The notes under the pieces: generated by a model
Told to the model about the DNA's origin: nothing
What the model saw: the letters and a program-made list of their open reading frames with translations, nothing else
The model's database searches: none
Translations under genes and position numbers: made by a program
Assembly (NCBI RefSeq): GCF_030445035.2
Contig: NC_080680.1
Location: forward strand, 119,500,228 to 119,564,227
Source of the DNA: Dasypus novemcinctus
Lineage: Eukaryota > Chordata > Mammalia > Cingulata > Dasypodidae
Reading direction: 5' to 3'
DNA length: 64,000 bases
Shown: positions 1 through 12,440 of the stretch, in pieces
How positions within the stretch are numbered: position 1 is the stretch's first letter
How the letters are laid out: the number at the start of each line of letters is the position of its first letter

Positions 1-602
1 AAATAGCATTCCATTGTATGTATATAATACATTTTGTTTATCCATTCATCAGTTGCTAGACACTTGAGCTGGTCCATATTTTAGCAATTGTGAATAATGC
101 TGCTATGAATATCAGTGTGCAAATGCCTGATCCCATCCTTGTTTTCAGTTTTTCTGAATATATGTCTTAGAAACAGGATTTCTGGATCATACAGCAGGTC
201 TATGTTCAGCTTCTTGAGGTACTGCCAAATATTCTTCCACCATTCTACATTCCCACCAACAGTGAAGGGGCATTCCTATTTCTCTACATTCTTCTCAGCA
301 CTTGTAGTTTTCTGTGTTTTTCAATAATGGCCCTTCTATAAGGTGTGAAACAGTATCTCATTGAGGCTTTGATCTGCACTTGCCTAATAGCCAGTGAGGT
401 TGAACATTTTTTCATGTGCTTTTTGGCCATTTGTCTTTCCTCTTTAGATAAATACCTGTTCAAGTCTTTTGCCCATTTTTAAATTGGGTTACTTGACTTT
501 TTATTGCTGAGTTATATGATCTCTTTATATAAAATGGATATCAGACCCTTGTAAGATATGTGGTTTCCAAATATTTTCTTCCATTGAGTAGGGTGCTTTT
601 TT

Positions 603-776
603 GTACATAGGGTTTGTACATAGGAAGCAGGTGCTCAGCCACTGAGCTACATCAGTTACCCAATAAGAGTTGGTTTCCCATTTGTTTTGTTTTTTTTTCA
701 TAAGGTGCTGGGTCTCAAACCTGGGACCTCATACATGGGAAGCAAATGCTCAACCAGTTGAGCTCCATCTGCTCCT
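603..776 (-). mobile_element. DAS-type tRNA-derived SINE dimer, in L1
   Basis: Two antisense tRNA-like units lie side by side, separated by a T-rich linker. Each ends in a B-box-like block (GGGACCTCATACATGGGAAG in the second). The units resemble the armadillo DAS SINEs and interrupt L1 ORF2. Boundaries are set by the return of L1 sequence. Confidence 0.75.
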
Positions 777-1919
777 CTCAGCGAAGTCTTATGAAAAACA
801 AAAATGTTAAATTTTGTGGTGGTTCCATGTATTTATTTATTCTTTAGTTACTCGTACATAAATTTTATGAAACTGCCACCTACCACAAGATCTTGAAGAT
901 GTTTTCCTACATTTTCTTCTAGAAATTGTATGGTTGTAGCTTTTATTTTCATGTCCTTGATCCGTTTCTGAGCTAATTTTTGAATAAGGTATGAGATAGG
1001 GTCCTCTTTCTTTTATTTGGATATGAATATCCAGTTCTCCCAACATGATATGATGAATTCTGAGTTCTTGATTTGGTTCCATTTGTCAGTCTGTCTAATT
1101 TTATGCCAGTATCAAGCTGTTTTTACCACTGTAGCTAGGTAATATGCTGTAAAGTCAGACAGTGAGAGTTCTCCAACTTTGTTCTTCTTTTTAAAGATTT
1201 TTTAACTATTCAGAGCCCTTTATCCTTCCAAATAAATTGATAATTGGCTTTTCCATTTCTGGGGAAAAAACGTTGTTTGGATTTTTATTGGGATTACATT
1301 GAATCTGTGAATCAGTTTAGGTATAATTGACATCTTAATGATATTTAGTCCTCCAATCCATTAACATGGAATATAATCCCATTTTTCAGGTCTTTGGTTT
1401 CTTTTGGCAATGTTTATAATTTTCTGAATACAGATATATGTCCTTGATTAAGTTTATTCCTAAATATTTGATTATTTTTGTTGCTATAGTAAATGAACAT
1501 TTTTTCTGAATTTCTTCTCAGGTTGTTCTTCAATGTTGTATAGAAATGCTACTTATTTTTGCTTATTAGTCTTGTATCCCACCACTTTGCTGCACTCATC
1601 TATTAGTTCTAGTAGCTTTGTTGTAGATTTTTCAGGATTTTCTAGATAGAGGATTATATCATCTGCAAATAAAGTTTAACTTCTTCCTTTCCTATTTGGG
1701 TGTCTTTTATTTCTTTATCTAGCCTAATTGTCTATCTAGAACTTCTAGCACAGTATTGAATAACAGTGGTGACAGTGGGCGTTCTTGTCTTGTTCCTGAT
1801 CTGAGTGGGAAAGTTTTCAGTCTTTCACCATTAAGTACAATGCTAATTGTGGGTTTTTCATGTATGCACTTTACCATGTTGAGAAAATTTCCAAATATTC
1901 GTATCTTTTAGTGTTTTTA

Positions 1920-2330
1920 TCAAAAACGATGCTGTATTATTTCAGATGCCTTTTCTGCATTAATCAAGAGGATCATGTGATTTTTCTTCTTCAATTTACT
2001 AATGTGCTTCATTACACTAATTGATTTTCTTGTGTTGAAAAATGCTTGCATACCTGGGAGAAAACTCACTTGCTCACAGCGCATACTTCTTTTAATGTGC
2101 TTTTGGCTTTGGTTTACAAGTATATTGTTGAGAATTTCTGCATCTATCATCATTTTAGAGAAATTGGTCTGTACTTTTCTTTTTTTCACCATATCTTTAT
2201 CTGGTTTTGGTATTAGGGTGATTTTGGCTTCATAGAATGAGTTTGGTAGTGTCCCTTCCTGTTCAATGTTTTGGAAGAGTTTGAGCAAGTTTGATATTAA
2301 ATCTTCTTTAAATGACTGGAAAAAATTCAC
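1920..2330 (-). pseudogene. L1 ORF2 reverse transcriptase remnant
   Basis: A 136-codon open stretch on the minus strand matches the L1 ORF2 reverse transcriptase. It contains the region ending in a FLPGMQ motif (family FIPGMQ), followed by a stretch equivalent to the NTRKSI and KNHMI blocks that precede the first catalytic Asp. The expected Asp of the 'DAEKAF' block reads as Asn (NAEKAS), so even this piece lacks a normal RT active-site block. It belongs to the L1 fragment that fills 1-3295. In a live element the protein would copy L1 RNA at nicked DNA in the nucleus. Confidence 0.8.
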
Positions 2331-2888
2331 CTGTGAAGCTATCTGATCCTAGGCTTCTCATCTTTGAGAGGTTTTTTTATGACTTTTTCATTCTTTTTTC
2401 TTGTGATTTTATTGTGGAGGTCTATTTTTTCCAGGGTCAATGCAGGTTGTTCATGTGTTTCTGGGAATTTGTTCATCTCATATTCATTGTCTAGTTTTTG
2501 GCCTTATAGTTGTTCATAGTAGCTTTTATTTTTGTGGGGTCAGTGATAATGTCCTCCCTCTCATTTTGGCTTTGTGTCTTCTTTCTTTTTTTCTTTGTCA
2601 TTCTAGCTAAGGGTTTGTCGATTTTGTTGATCTTCTCAAAGAACCAAATTTTGGTATTGTTGTTTCACTCTGGTTTTTCGTTGTTGTTGTTGTTCTCTAT
2701 TTCATTTCTGTTCTGATCTTTATAATGCCTTTCCTTCAGCATAGTTTAGGATTAGTTTGCTGTTCTTTTTCTAGTTCCTCCAGGTTTGCCATTAGGTCAT
2801 TGATTTTAGCTCTTCTTTTTTATGTAAGCACTGAGTGCTATCAATTTCCCTCCCAGCACTGCCTTGCTGTATCCCATAGCTTTGTGTG

Positions 2889-3103
2889 TTGGTTTTTTTT
2901 TTAAGTACTGGGGGCTGGGAATTGAACCTGGGACCTCCTATGTGGGGAGCCAGAACTTAAGCACTGAGCCACATCAGTTGCCCTGAGTTGGTTTTATCAT
3001 TTGTTTTGCTTGTCGTTTGTTTATGCTTTTTCAGGAACCAAGCCCAGGATGTCCCATGTGGGAGGCAGACACTCAACTGCTTGAGCCACATCCGTTCCCT
3101 CCT
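2889..3103 (-). mobile_element. DAS-type SINE dimer, in L1
   Basis: Two antisense tRNA-like units, both with a GGGA(C)CTCC..TGTGGGAGC-like block, are joined by a T-rich linker with TTTGCTTGTCGTTTG. Flanks resemble each other (CCCATAG.TTTGTGT left, CCTATAAGTTTCTGT right), which fits a degraded target-site duplication inside the L1. Confidence 0.75.
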
Positions 3104-3295
3104 ATAAGTTTCTGTATCTTGTGTTCTAATTTTTACTTTTCTCAAGATATTTACTGATTTCCCGTGAAATTTTTCTGTAACCCACTGATTATTAAGAGGG
3201 TGTGGTTTAATCTCCATATATTTGTGAATTTTCCTTTTCTCCATCTGTTATTGATATCCAGCTTCATTAGAACTTCCATTACAACCTGGTCTTCA

Positions 3296-5077
3296 GCCAT
3301 ACTTAGCATCTTATTCTCAACAACCATACAACTAATAGTGTGATTCTGTTATAAAACACATTTTACTATGGAAAATTGAAATATGTACATATTTAAAAAC
3401 AAAATTAAAATACATGCTAATATATTGAGTACATATTATATATATGTAGTATGATGAATTATACTTATCACCTAGGTTTAACAAGAATCACCATTCTGTC
3501 ATTCTACACCCAATCTTTATTTCCTATCTGATCATGATAATGACAAAATATTGTTATTATAAATAATTTCATTTTACAGTTATTTTATAAAGGTAAAACA
3601 TGTATTTTTGCCACACTAAAAGCTAGAACATCAAACTGTCCCCTCCTCTTTCTATTTGCCTTGACATTATAGGACAATTCAGTGAGGCTTCTGCCTTCAC
3701 AAGTATCCATGTGGGAAACAAATCCATATTGGTGACAAATTTCAGGACACACATCAAGTTTTCAGTTTCTCCAGTAGTTCTCATACTGCCTCACTCTGGT
3801 TCCATAAGGCACTGAGGACACCACTTTGTAGTTGATATAAGTGATCTATGCATTGTTCCTTCTAGATAACTCTAGTCTCCATGAGTGTTTCTCTTAAGGA
3901 CCCTCTCAATTCTCTGAACATGCCCTCCTCTTCCCCGATAAGGAAAGGTGAACTTCCCTCCAGCTCATGAATTGAAAAGACATAAAGGCAATTCTCGAGT
4001 TCACCTTATTCCTTAAGAATGCAGCTATTGTTCAGATAGTTTAGAAATGTCATCCTTTTAATTCCTAAATTTAAACTTTTGGGGTGAAAGTTCCATAACT
4101 AAAAAGAAAACTGACTTAAAATAATGAAGTCATATTCTATCTTAAATAATTTACAACAATTGTGCCTATAATATATTGTTTTTACTTATGAGGAGGGCTT
4201 TCTGATGGTTTGTTCTGGTTAAGTATTGCTAACTCCTTTTAAAAAAAGGAAGGCATCTTTATCAAGGAGGAAGGGAAGCTGGAGAGCTGAAAGAGCCAGC
4301 ACTAATAGGATAAAATTAAAGAAAAGGAAAGGGAGTCTATAAGAGAAATAATGCACTGACAGTGAAATCTATCACTTTGTTGAATAAGTCCCCATGGACA
4401 TAATGGGAACAGTATCTTCCAGATAATTAATGGTAGTGTGATCTTGTTGATAGGACATATAAATGGGTTTCTTGGAAAAATGTTCTCCTTTCAATGTTAT
4501 TACCTCTTTAGGTCCCACAGGAAAAAAAGACTCGAATCATTCATCTGAGCAACACAGTACATTGCCAGAGTATATTTATTTATCCTTGGCCACCCTTTTT
4601 AAACACGAAGAAATATGCATCTCCCTTTCTGAACCAGAAGCTGATGAGAGTACTTTTGCTCATCAACATTTTTGGAAAATTTTTGTTTTTTCTATTCTGT
4701 GTTTAGCCAAAGGGGGAAAAAGGGCATTAAACATAGAGGAACCAATATTTATAATTTCCTCATTTAGACAACTAAATATTTTATCCATCACATTAATCAA
4801 AGCTCTGGGATGGGGGAGGGTAATCTATTCTACATAGCTATTGAGGATCCAGACCTGTTGATCACTCGATGCCACCACCTATAGAAGAAAAGGGATCAAA
4901 TTAAATATGTTGAAGATTATTTCCCCCAAAACTGGAAGGTGACATACATCACTTCTTTCTGCATTCCATTGACTTTAACTAGTCACTTGACTTCACCCAG
5001 ATGCACCTGGGCTGAGATATGTAGTACAGAAAACGTACCCAGGAAATTTTATAAAAAAAGAAATCCTATAAGGAGAT
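3296..5077. other. Unassigned DNA
   Basis: AT-rich sequence with no repeat or gene that I can name. A 124-codon open frame at 4463-4837 has no recognisable domain and is treated as chance. The 3330-3620 part is very AT-rich and may be old repeat. Confidence 0.5.
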
Positions 5078-5540
5078 TGTGGTGGTTTGGAGTTGTAAGT
5101 ACCCCCAAAAAACATGTTCTTAAATCTAATCCATTCCTGTGGGTGTGTACCCATTGTAAGTATGGCATTTTGATGAATTACTTCAGTTAAGTTGTTTTCC
5201 ATCTCAGTCAGGATGGGACTTAGTCTTATTACTGGAGTGCTTTATAAGTGGAATGAAATTCAGACTTAGGAAGAGACATTCACAGGCAGCAAGAAGCTAA
5301 ACATCAACAGAACTCAGAAGAGAAGAGAGAAGGCAGGAGATGCCACCATGTGACAAGTTAGTGACCAAGAATTGCCAACCATCAGCCCTACAAGGCCACA
5401 GTCTCTGAAAAGAAAGCATTACCTTGATGACACCTTGATTTGGACTTTTTCCCAGCCTCAAACCATGAGTGGATAAATTTTCATGGTTTAATCCAACCCA
5501 TTACATAGTATTTGCTTGAGTATCTTAGGCAACTAAAACA
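5078..5540 (+). mobile_element. Solo LTR, MaLR/ERVL-like, xenarthran family
   Basis: A 463-bp unit starts TGTGGTGGTTTGGAGTTG and ends ACTAAAACA. It is flanked by a perfect 5-bp duplication GAGAT (5073-5077 and 5541-5545). TG...CA ends plus a 5-bp duplication fit an ERVL/MaLR-type LTR. The same family recurs at 9997, 47234 and, inverted, 52734. No internal retroviral sequence lies beside it. Confidence 0.82.
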
Positions 5541-6884
5541 GAGATATTCTCTCATTGGCAAGGAATTACACAAAACACAAGGAAAACAATCATTTTTTAA
5601 TGAAAGTATCAATGTTCAACCTGTAAACCTGAAGCTAGTTATCTTACTTAGCTCAGGAGAATGGGATAATTTTGAGCCATGGACACAGTAAACAAGAGTT
5701 TGGACCTGTAGCAGTATTTTCTTACTGGAAACCACAAAAATAGAGAGATTATTTTAAAATTTGTAAAATGTATGCTAATACCAGGCACTGCCTTGACTCA
5801 GAATTTCCAAAACCCAGCATGAAAGACTGAAAAGTTAGAGCTAACTCTAAGTACAACCTGGCAAGAATGTTACTAGTAGTAGGAAGGAGTGCCATGGAAC
5901 GATAGAGAGGGATTAAGTCTTCCAAGGGTGACAGTGTTGACAGGAACTGAAATTGCTCACACCCTGGACCATAAGGTTGCACCAGGAAGTTGTCAGTCCA
6001 CAAGCATTTTCACAGTCCTCATCCTACTCTACCGCACTGCAGTGTTTGACACCATGGATCACTTCTTTCTTGAAACTCTCTCTTTTTTAAATATTTTTTG
6101 AAACTCTCTTTTCCTGAATTTAAGAATACCGAAGGCTTCTCCTCCCTCTGACTCCTCTTTACCTGTCTTCCTGTGTCATTCTTTCCATTTCTCTTGATCT
6201 AAAACTGTGGAGATTTTGGTTCACAGTCCCAGTGAGATTGTATCAAAGGGGAAAAAGGGTAGCTCCCAAAGTAAAATCAGGGCTGTAACCAGAGAATGGT
6301 AAAATAGGTGCTGAACAGGTAGAAACAAAAGTTATCAAAGCTTCTTTTCTTTTACTTTTTATTTGGAAATAATTACAGTTGCACAGGAAGTTACCAAGAC
6401 ACTTCAGAGAGGTATCACATTTTTTTTAAAATGGTGAGTTGGTGAATATATAAAACCAACAGATAACATCAAACTTAATGTTGCAAAACTAGATTCGTTT
6501 GTATTAAAGTCCGAAAAGTTGCTCACTCTCACCATTGATATTAATGAAGTTTATAAGAACTTGAATACTAATACTAGATATTGAAATAAATATCATAAGT
6601 ATTGAAACAAAAACAAAATATATGCCAGAGTGCATATATGCCAGTGTCCCTTGTAAAATCAAGGCCTGGAAAAGTATATTGCAGGAAAGTGGTTCAGACT
6701 AATACCTTTGGACATGCCTTAGTTTTGTGGAGTTGCTCTGTTAAAAAGTTCACCTAAATTATTCATCCAACAGCTGCTTTTTTGCCCCATGATTAGGCAC
6801 AGAAGAAGGAGGCAATGCTTTCAAGTAAAATAAAAGATAAAAAATGAACAGTTTTTCTTTGGGAAAATAATATTGTGGAATAGT
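5541..6884. other. Mostly unassigned DNA with small LINE scraps
   Basis: No gene seen. A CR1/L2-like scrap lies near 5990-6200. A short piece like the antisense L1 3' end lies near 6345-6420 (TTTATTTGGAAATAATTACA). The remainder is AT-rich and unclassified. Confidence 0.5.
5990..6200 (+). mobile_element. Possible L2/CR1-type LINE fragment
   Basis: Translation around 6030-6090 gives FDTMDHFFLETLS, close to the FDT(V/I)DH..LLETL block of L2/CR1 reverse transcriptases. The following CT-rich sequence is like the next part of those LINEs. A small internal repeat (GAAACTCTCTTTT-like, twice) breaks the frame. The match is short, so the call is tentative. Confidence 0.4.
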
Positions 6885-6990
6885 CTATCAATAACATAAG
6901 CTCGCAAACTTCTTGAGGGCAGGGACCACGCCCGTTTCTTTTGTCTTTTTATTCCAATACCTTACACATAATAAGTGATATAAAAACAAA
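6885..6990 (+). mobile_element. L2 LINE 3' end fragment
   Basis: Contains CTTCTTGAGGGCAGGGACCA followed by a CTTACACATAATAAGTG-like block, the characteristic L2 3' tail (family: CTCCTTGAGGGCAGGGACC ... GCACATAGTAGGTG). Confidence 0.7.
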
Positions 6991-9900
6991 TTATATAGAG
7001 AATTTACAAAGCGCAGAAACAGCTTTTGAGTACTTGCATATGTTTAGAACTGGATAAGCATAGAGATTATAAGAGATAAATAAAGAACTAAATCTGCCTG
7101 ATTTAGAAAGTAAACAGGAAATAAGAACACTACTTTTTTTCAAAGTAAAATACTTCCATGTTTAATCTTAAAGAATAGATACAAAAAGATTTTAGATGTC
7201 CCTGGGAATTAAGGAAAAAGATTCTCATCCCTAATGGAGGATCTGGGTTGGTCTATAATCGGTATTCAAAAGAGACAACTTCTTTTTAATGTGTAGTCAC
7301 TAAATGAAGTGTGAAGCTTCCCTTTCAGATTAATGTAAAAACAGGTCTTAAGGCTTAATGTCAAAATTAAATTACTCTCTTATAACTTTTCTTCAGAAAA
7401 TCAGTGAAAGAATGGAGGTGCAAACTGTGCTAGAAAAATAAACAAGAGCACAGTACTTTATAAACCAGTTTAAAAAAATATCAACTCTCATACTGGGGAA
7501 TGGAAATGTCTTCATCATCTAAAACTTATGTGGCTTCAAATTAGAAATTTTAAAAAGTTCTTAACTAAAGGCCTCAAGAAATAAAATTAAACCTCGACAA
7601 ATACTGAAGTAATTTCCAGAAAACATTACGAAAGGGAAAATGTGTTAGAGATAAGGTGAGAAAAAGGTGTTCAATTGCCCGAACCTCTCCTTGCTGGCTT
7701 CCTCACCACTGGTGTAGTTTACAGCTTGATTGACTTTACTTTCTTCTACCAAATACCACATCTCATTAGATTCTTTGCAATTCTGAAATTCTGGTTTGGT
7801 GGTGAAATGCAATTTTCCAAATATATCCATTTATTTATGTTTCCTGTTTGTTTCTTTCTTTGCATGGAATTTAAATCCATTCATTATGGAAAGAAATGCA
7901 AACTACAAATCTGATTACCTGGTTAGAGCACAGATTTCAAGAGGCCCACTAGGATGATATGCAAATTTTGAGGGATATTTAGGACTTCCCAAGTCTCCCC
8001 AATTCCTCAAGAACATTGCTTTAATTAATTCATGATGGAATTCCTTCTTCTCATGCCTTATTCCCAGTCTGAAAAAGGAATCAACATTTTTTTCAGAGAC
8101 TTCTTGGCCACATCACCAGTCCTGAGAATAATTTTATCGTGTTCTTACATGTTTTGTGTATGTACGTGTGCGTGTGTGCATGTGCACATATGTATATGTA
8201 GCACTGTAAGTGAATAGGTTAGGACATCAAGAGATGGACCTCAGCCAGAAAGATGTTTCTTTTCCTATATTTGTGGTCATTTTAATGGTATCTTTCTCTA
8301 ACTCATTGCAAATCTTTCTGCATGGACTAAAAATCGCGGCTCAATGCATCTGAAACAGAATGAGCCCATTTCATTTCCTTTCATTCCCCCTTTTGGAGAC
8401 ACTTTCTCTAGAATAATCTGTCCTCCCATCCAGAGTGACAGCTTGGGCTTTAGGTTTCTCTAATCCATTTATCCATGTTCACCTTAATCATAAAATGGTA
8501 TTTTGTAACTTGTTTTGTAACTTACGAATATGATCTATACCTTGCTCCATATCTATAAATACTTTTCTCCACCATCATTCTTACTGATGGAATACTATCT
8601 CATCTCTCAGCTGTGCGATGGCTATTTTTTGTCTGCCCCTTCAGAGCACATCAACCATGATTCATCCTTTCTGTGCCCTGGAAAACCCATATAGACTGCC
8701 TCAGCCAGGGTCTTGCCATATGGCCTCCAGTTGAGTTCAGCGAATGGGAGGCCCCAGCAAGAGATCAGAGATCAGGAGGGGAGTGAGATATGATCCTTGA
8801 CCTCCTCCTGCCTTGTCCCTGAATTGACTGAGTCTACCTAGAGTGACGGGTTCTACTGTTAGGGCTTCACCATGTGCTACTGCTGCTTTCTCTACGTTCA
8901 ATTAACTGCTTCCTCCCTTTATCCTGAGAGAGAGTGGTAATTTTTCTTCATTGTTTACCAGCCTGAGAGTGGTTCTTCTTTCCTTTTGGTTCTTTTAAAG
9001 TCCCCACACCATTTCTATTATTCCTTTATTAATATCTGCTCCAAAAATCCTGTCTGTGGTATTTTGTTTTCTTGCTGGGAACCAGAGTTATGCAATAAGT
9101 GGTGCAAGGAATCACCCCAGAAAACAGAAAGCACACACTCAAAATAGTCACCTTCTGAGGTAGTGGGAAGGAACATTAGTGGCATTAAATGTCACCTTAA
9201 TGACCAGGTTCCACTGCTAGTGTCATGAAATAAATTGCAAGTAAAGAACAAGGTATTGGGAGAACAAGTGGCTGTGGCACTTAATTGCTATCACAATAAT
9301 ATTAATTCTAAAATTTCTAAGGTCATCTAGGAGCTTCTCCTGACCTTAGAGAGTATACAGATTAATAAATAAACTGAAATCTTTCAATGCCCAACTGAAA
9401 ACACGTGCGGAAAACCAGAAAACCTCCATAGAAGTGTTAAAGAATTCACTCATTTCCTGTAGTCAAGGAAATTTGTCTGAGGATATAGCCCAGAGCCTAA
9501 GCAGAATTGAAGAGCACATTTAATGCTCTACCTTGATCAGTTGCTTATGTTTAAGTAAGTACCATAATGGGGAAAGAAAGACTCAACTCAATGTTATACC
9601 AAATAGTTTTACTAAAGGAAATTTTGTCCTCCCTCCTTGTATCTCTGACCTCAGTAGGTTTGGAAGTTCTACTTGCCAGGGAACAATCATTGTTTTAGCA
9701 AATTGGAAACTGAGATTGCTTCCTGGCCATACTACTATCCTCATACTAATGACCAGTAGGCAGAGAAGGGAATTACCAAGGGGAAATTGGGTTACTGCCA
9801 TACAATGGGGACAAATGAGAACTATCTTTGGTACTAGGAAATTCACAAAAATGTCTTTTGGTATGCCATGTCCATAATAACGGTCAATGAGAAACTGGAA

Positions 9901-9991
9901 AGATCCATTAAATATAGGACCTTCATGGTCTCAGATCCTGCAGAAGTCATTTTGAGAACCCCAACAGGTAAAGAATTTTCTTCCTGTCAAG
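6991..9991. other. Unassigned DNA
   Basis: No gene recognised. A TG/TA-rich microsatellite lies at about 8150-8205. The block 8690-9110 ends in a T-rich stretch then CTTGCTGGGAACCAGAGTTA and could be an old LTR-like repeat, but I could not place it. The 79- and 114-codon frames at 7675 and 9533 show no domain. Confidence 0.45.
8150..8205 (+). repeat. (TG)n/(TA)n-rich microsatellite
   Basis: Impure alternating purine-pyrimidine tract (TGTGTATGTACGTGTGCGTG and onward to CATATGTATATG). Confidence 0.7.
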
Positions 9992-9996
9992 GTAGT

Positions 9997-10274
9997 TGTG
10001 GTGGTTTGAAGCTGTATATACCCCATCCCTGTGGGAACAAACCCTTTGTAAGTGGGACCTTTTAATGAGGCTGCTTCAGTTAAGGTATGATTCACTTCGG
10101 TGAGGATGGGCCTTAACCCTTTTACTGGACTCCTTTATAAATGGAATGACTATGGGGAGAAAGAGAGAGAATGCCACAGAAGCAAGAAGCTGAAAGCAAC
10201 AGAACCCAGAAAAGAAGGGAGAGACCAGCAGCATTTCAACATATTTGCTTGGAGCAGCCTAGGAAACTAAAATA
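9997..10274 (+). mobile_element. Solo LTR, same family as 5078, internally deleted
   Basis: Starts TGTGGTGGTTTGAAGCTG and ends GAAACTAAAATA. Flanks GTAGT (9992-9996) and GTACT (10275-10279) match at 4 of 5 bases. At 278 bp it is much shorter than the 463-bp copy. The part with the ...ACAGTCTC...AAAGCATTACC-type sequence is missing. Confidence 0.8.
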
Positions 10275-10279
10275 GTACT

Positions 10280-10640
10280 CTGTTCTTTAAGGAGATATTC
10301 CATAATGGGAGGTGGAAGAAAGAAGCTATTACTATCAACTTGAACTTTGGATGATAAAGGCTCCCAGTTTCTCCACTACTGTCAATCACAGGGGATTTCA
10401 GCATCCCTTGTTATTTTCTTTAACCATGCTCACCCTTTTTAAATAGTCCCTTTATTAAACTCTCCTCAATTATCCCATTTGAGAGAATCATCTGTTTCCT
10501 GCTGAGATCCTACCAATTTATATAAACCATCTTCTACCATTGCGCATTTAGATAATTTCCCTTTTTTATGTTTTAGATGACCATCATAGACATCTTAGTA
10601 GCCGAATCATTTATTTCATTAAACCTATGTATGTAGAATT
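10280..10640. other. Unassigned DNA, possible old repeat
   Basis: Contains CCCTTTATTAAACTCTCCTC followed by an ATCTGTTTCCTGCTG-like stretch. This resembles the 3' part of an old interspersed repeat, and a similar T-rich/CTTGCTGGGA arrangement is seen at 8990-9090. Family not identified. Confidence 0.35.
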
Positions 10641-10651
10641 GAATTAATCTT

Positions 10652-11062
10652 TTTTTAAGGTTTATTTATTTATTTATTTCTCTCCCCTCCCCCCCCACCC
10701 TGGTTGTCTGTTCTCTGTGTCTATTTGCTGCGTCTTCTTTGTCCGCTTCCATTGTTGTCAGCGGCACAGGAATCTGTGTTTCTTTTTGTTGCGTCATCTT
10801 GTGTCACTTCTCCATGTGTGCGGCGCCATTACTGGGCAGGCCACACTTTCTTTCGCGCTGGGTGGCTCTCCTTACAGGGTGCACTCCTTGCACGTGGGGC
10901 TTCCCTACATGAGGAACACCCCTGCATTGTACGGCACTCCTTGCACACATCAGCACTGCACATGGGCCAGCTCCACACATGTCAAGCAGGCCCGGGGTTT
11001 GAACCGTGGACCTCCCATGTGGTAGACAGATGCCCTAACCACTGGGCCAAGTCCATCACCAT
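10652..11062 (-). mobile_element. Long DAS SINE (tRNA head plus ~300-bp body)
   Basis: Read on the minus strand it starts with a tRNA-like head (GGACTTGGCCCAGTGGTTAG, then a B box in GGTCCACGGTTCAAA-like sequence). It continues through the long DAS body and ends in A-rich sequence. A perfect 11-bp duplication GAATTAATCTT flanks it (10641-10651 and 11063-11073). About 411 bp; the open frames inside (up to 121 codons) are artefacts of its GC-rich body. Confidence 0.92.
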
Positions 11063-11199
11063 GAATTAATCTTAAGCCTCGTTTCATTGCACATAATTAT
11101 CTTTGGTATTGCATGGTCCTTTTTATTTACTATATTCACTTACTTATTTCAATTATTCATTTATGAAATAAATAAAGTGAACATTCAGGGATCCACAAC

Positions 11200-11420
11200 C
11201 TAACCCAAGGACTAGAATAGTAATTTTAAAAAGTCTATAAACAATCTGCTCCATCCTTATTGAATTCTCCTGTCTCTCCCACAAATTCCCCCAGAGATAA
11301 TCATTATCCTGAACTTTGTGTTTATTATTTATTTACATAAATTTTATTAGTTATTTGTATGCAATGTCAAACTGCTATATTATATAGTTTTTCTGTTTTT
11401 TAATTTTATAAAAATAACCA
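11200..11420 (-). mobile_element. Ancient L1 3' fragment, antisense
   Basis: Sequence such as CCCCCAGAGATAATCATTATC and CTGAACTTTGTGTTTATTA is typical of the reverse complement of old L1M 3' UTRs. Confidence 0.55.
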
Positions 11421-11489
11421 TAATATATAAGCAAAATATAGGAAAAGGCATGTATCCTGAGATACATAAAGAGATGATAAACTCCCAAT

Positions 11490-11880
11490 TAATCAAATAA
11501 ATGCTAATCTAGACAAGAATGAGACACCACTCTGTACCAATTTGGTAGGCAAAAGTTAAGACATCTTTACAATCTGAAAGTCAGAAAGGATGTGGATTAC
11601 AGGTGGAAGTTTAAATTGATTCAACACTTTGGGAAACAATTTTGCATTTTCTTATAAAACTGAACATTTATTTATTCTATAATGCACAATTACACTCATG
11701 CATTTACCCTTTGGTACATGTTATAAAATTGCATAAATAGAATGTTTATAATAGAACTGTTCATAAAAGGAAATAACAGTGGAAACAATATAATTGCACA
11801 CTGATACAAGAGAAAAGATGAATAAATATATTAAGTATGCCCATTACACAGATGAAGGAAAGACTGCCATCTCTTTTAGT
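11490..11880 (+). mobile_element. Ancient L1 ORF2 3' end, sense
   Basis: Reads like the sense end of L1 ORF2: a GAATGAGACACCACTCTGTA block, then GGATGTGGATTACAGG, then CACTTTGGGAAACAATTTTG. Heavily diverged, with stops. Confidence 0.7.
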
Positions 11881-11984
11881 CAGGTATCGCCCTTGGTCTG
11901 AAAGTCAGATTATTAAATGATGTCCTGATAGATAAAATAATAGCAAAAACAATAATAATGACACTAGTAATAGATTAATGAAAT

Positions 11985-12440
11985 GTTTCTTAGGAGTATT
12001 AGTTTGCCAGTTCTTCTCTTGCAAATACCACAAACCGTTTGGCTTAGACAAGAGGAATTTATTGCCTTGTGGTTTGGGAAGCTAGAAGTCCAAAATCAAG
12101 GTGTCTCCAGGCCATGCTTCCTCCCAGAGTTGATAGCATTGCAGTGCTGGCTTGTCAGCAATCCCTGGGGTTCTTTGGCTTGTAGATGCATCGTATGGTG
12201 AGCTCTTTCTCCTTCTCTGGCTTCTACTTCTGCTCAGTTGTCTGTGTCTCCATCTAAATTTCCTCTTCTTATGAGCTCTCTCTACTCATATAGATTGAGG
12301 TCTGCCCTGATTCAATTTGATCTAAATAAGATCTTAGAAGATCTTTTGATCCTTATCACAAATGAGTTCACATCTATAGCATGAGGGATTAGAAATTGAA
12401 CATGTCTTTGTTGGGGAAATGATTCAGTCTATCATATTAT
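11985..12440 (-). mobile_element. LTR, MLT/MaLR-like, antisense
   Basis: On the plus strand it opens TATTAGTTTGCCAG, passes AGAAGTCCAAAATCAAGGTG and TCCTCTTCTTATGAG, and closes GATTCAGTCTATCATA. This is the usual layout of an inverted MLT-type LTR. Edges are approximate because no clean duplication was found. Confidence 0.65.

Larger units (their letters stand above)
1..3295 (-). mobile_element. L1 LINE fragment, ORF2 region, antisense
   Basis: The plus strand reads as the reverse complement of L1 ORF2. The C-terminal part lies at 1-600, the RT region around 1750-2350 and the EN-RT linker around 2800-3250. The order is consistent with one minus-strand insertion running off the left edge of the window. 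It is broken by two SINE dimers (about 603-776 and 2889-3103) and by many stops, so it is a dead copy. The right limit is approximate because L1 similarity fades near 3290 without a visible duplication. Confidence 0.88.

Noticed and set aside
4463-4837. 124-codon open frame on the plus strand
   Set aside because: No recognisable domain, no splice or promoter context, and of a length expected by chance in this much DNA.
10990-11062. tRNA gene
   Set aside because: The tRNA-like A and B boxes are part of a SINE head with a long non-tRNA body, A-tail and target duplication.
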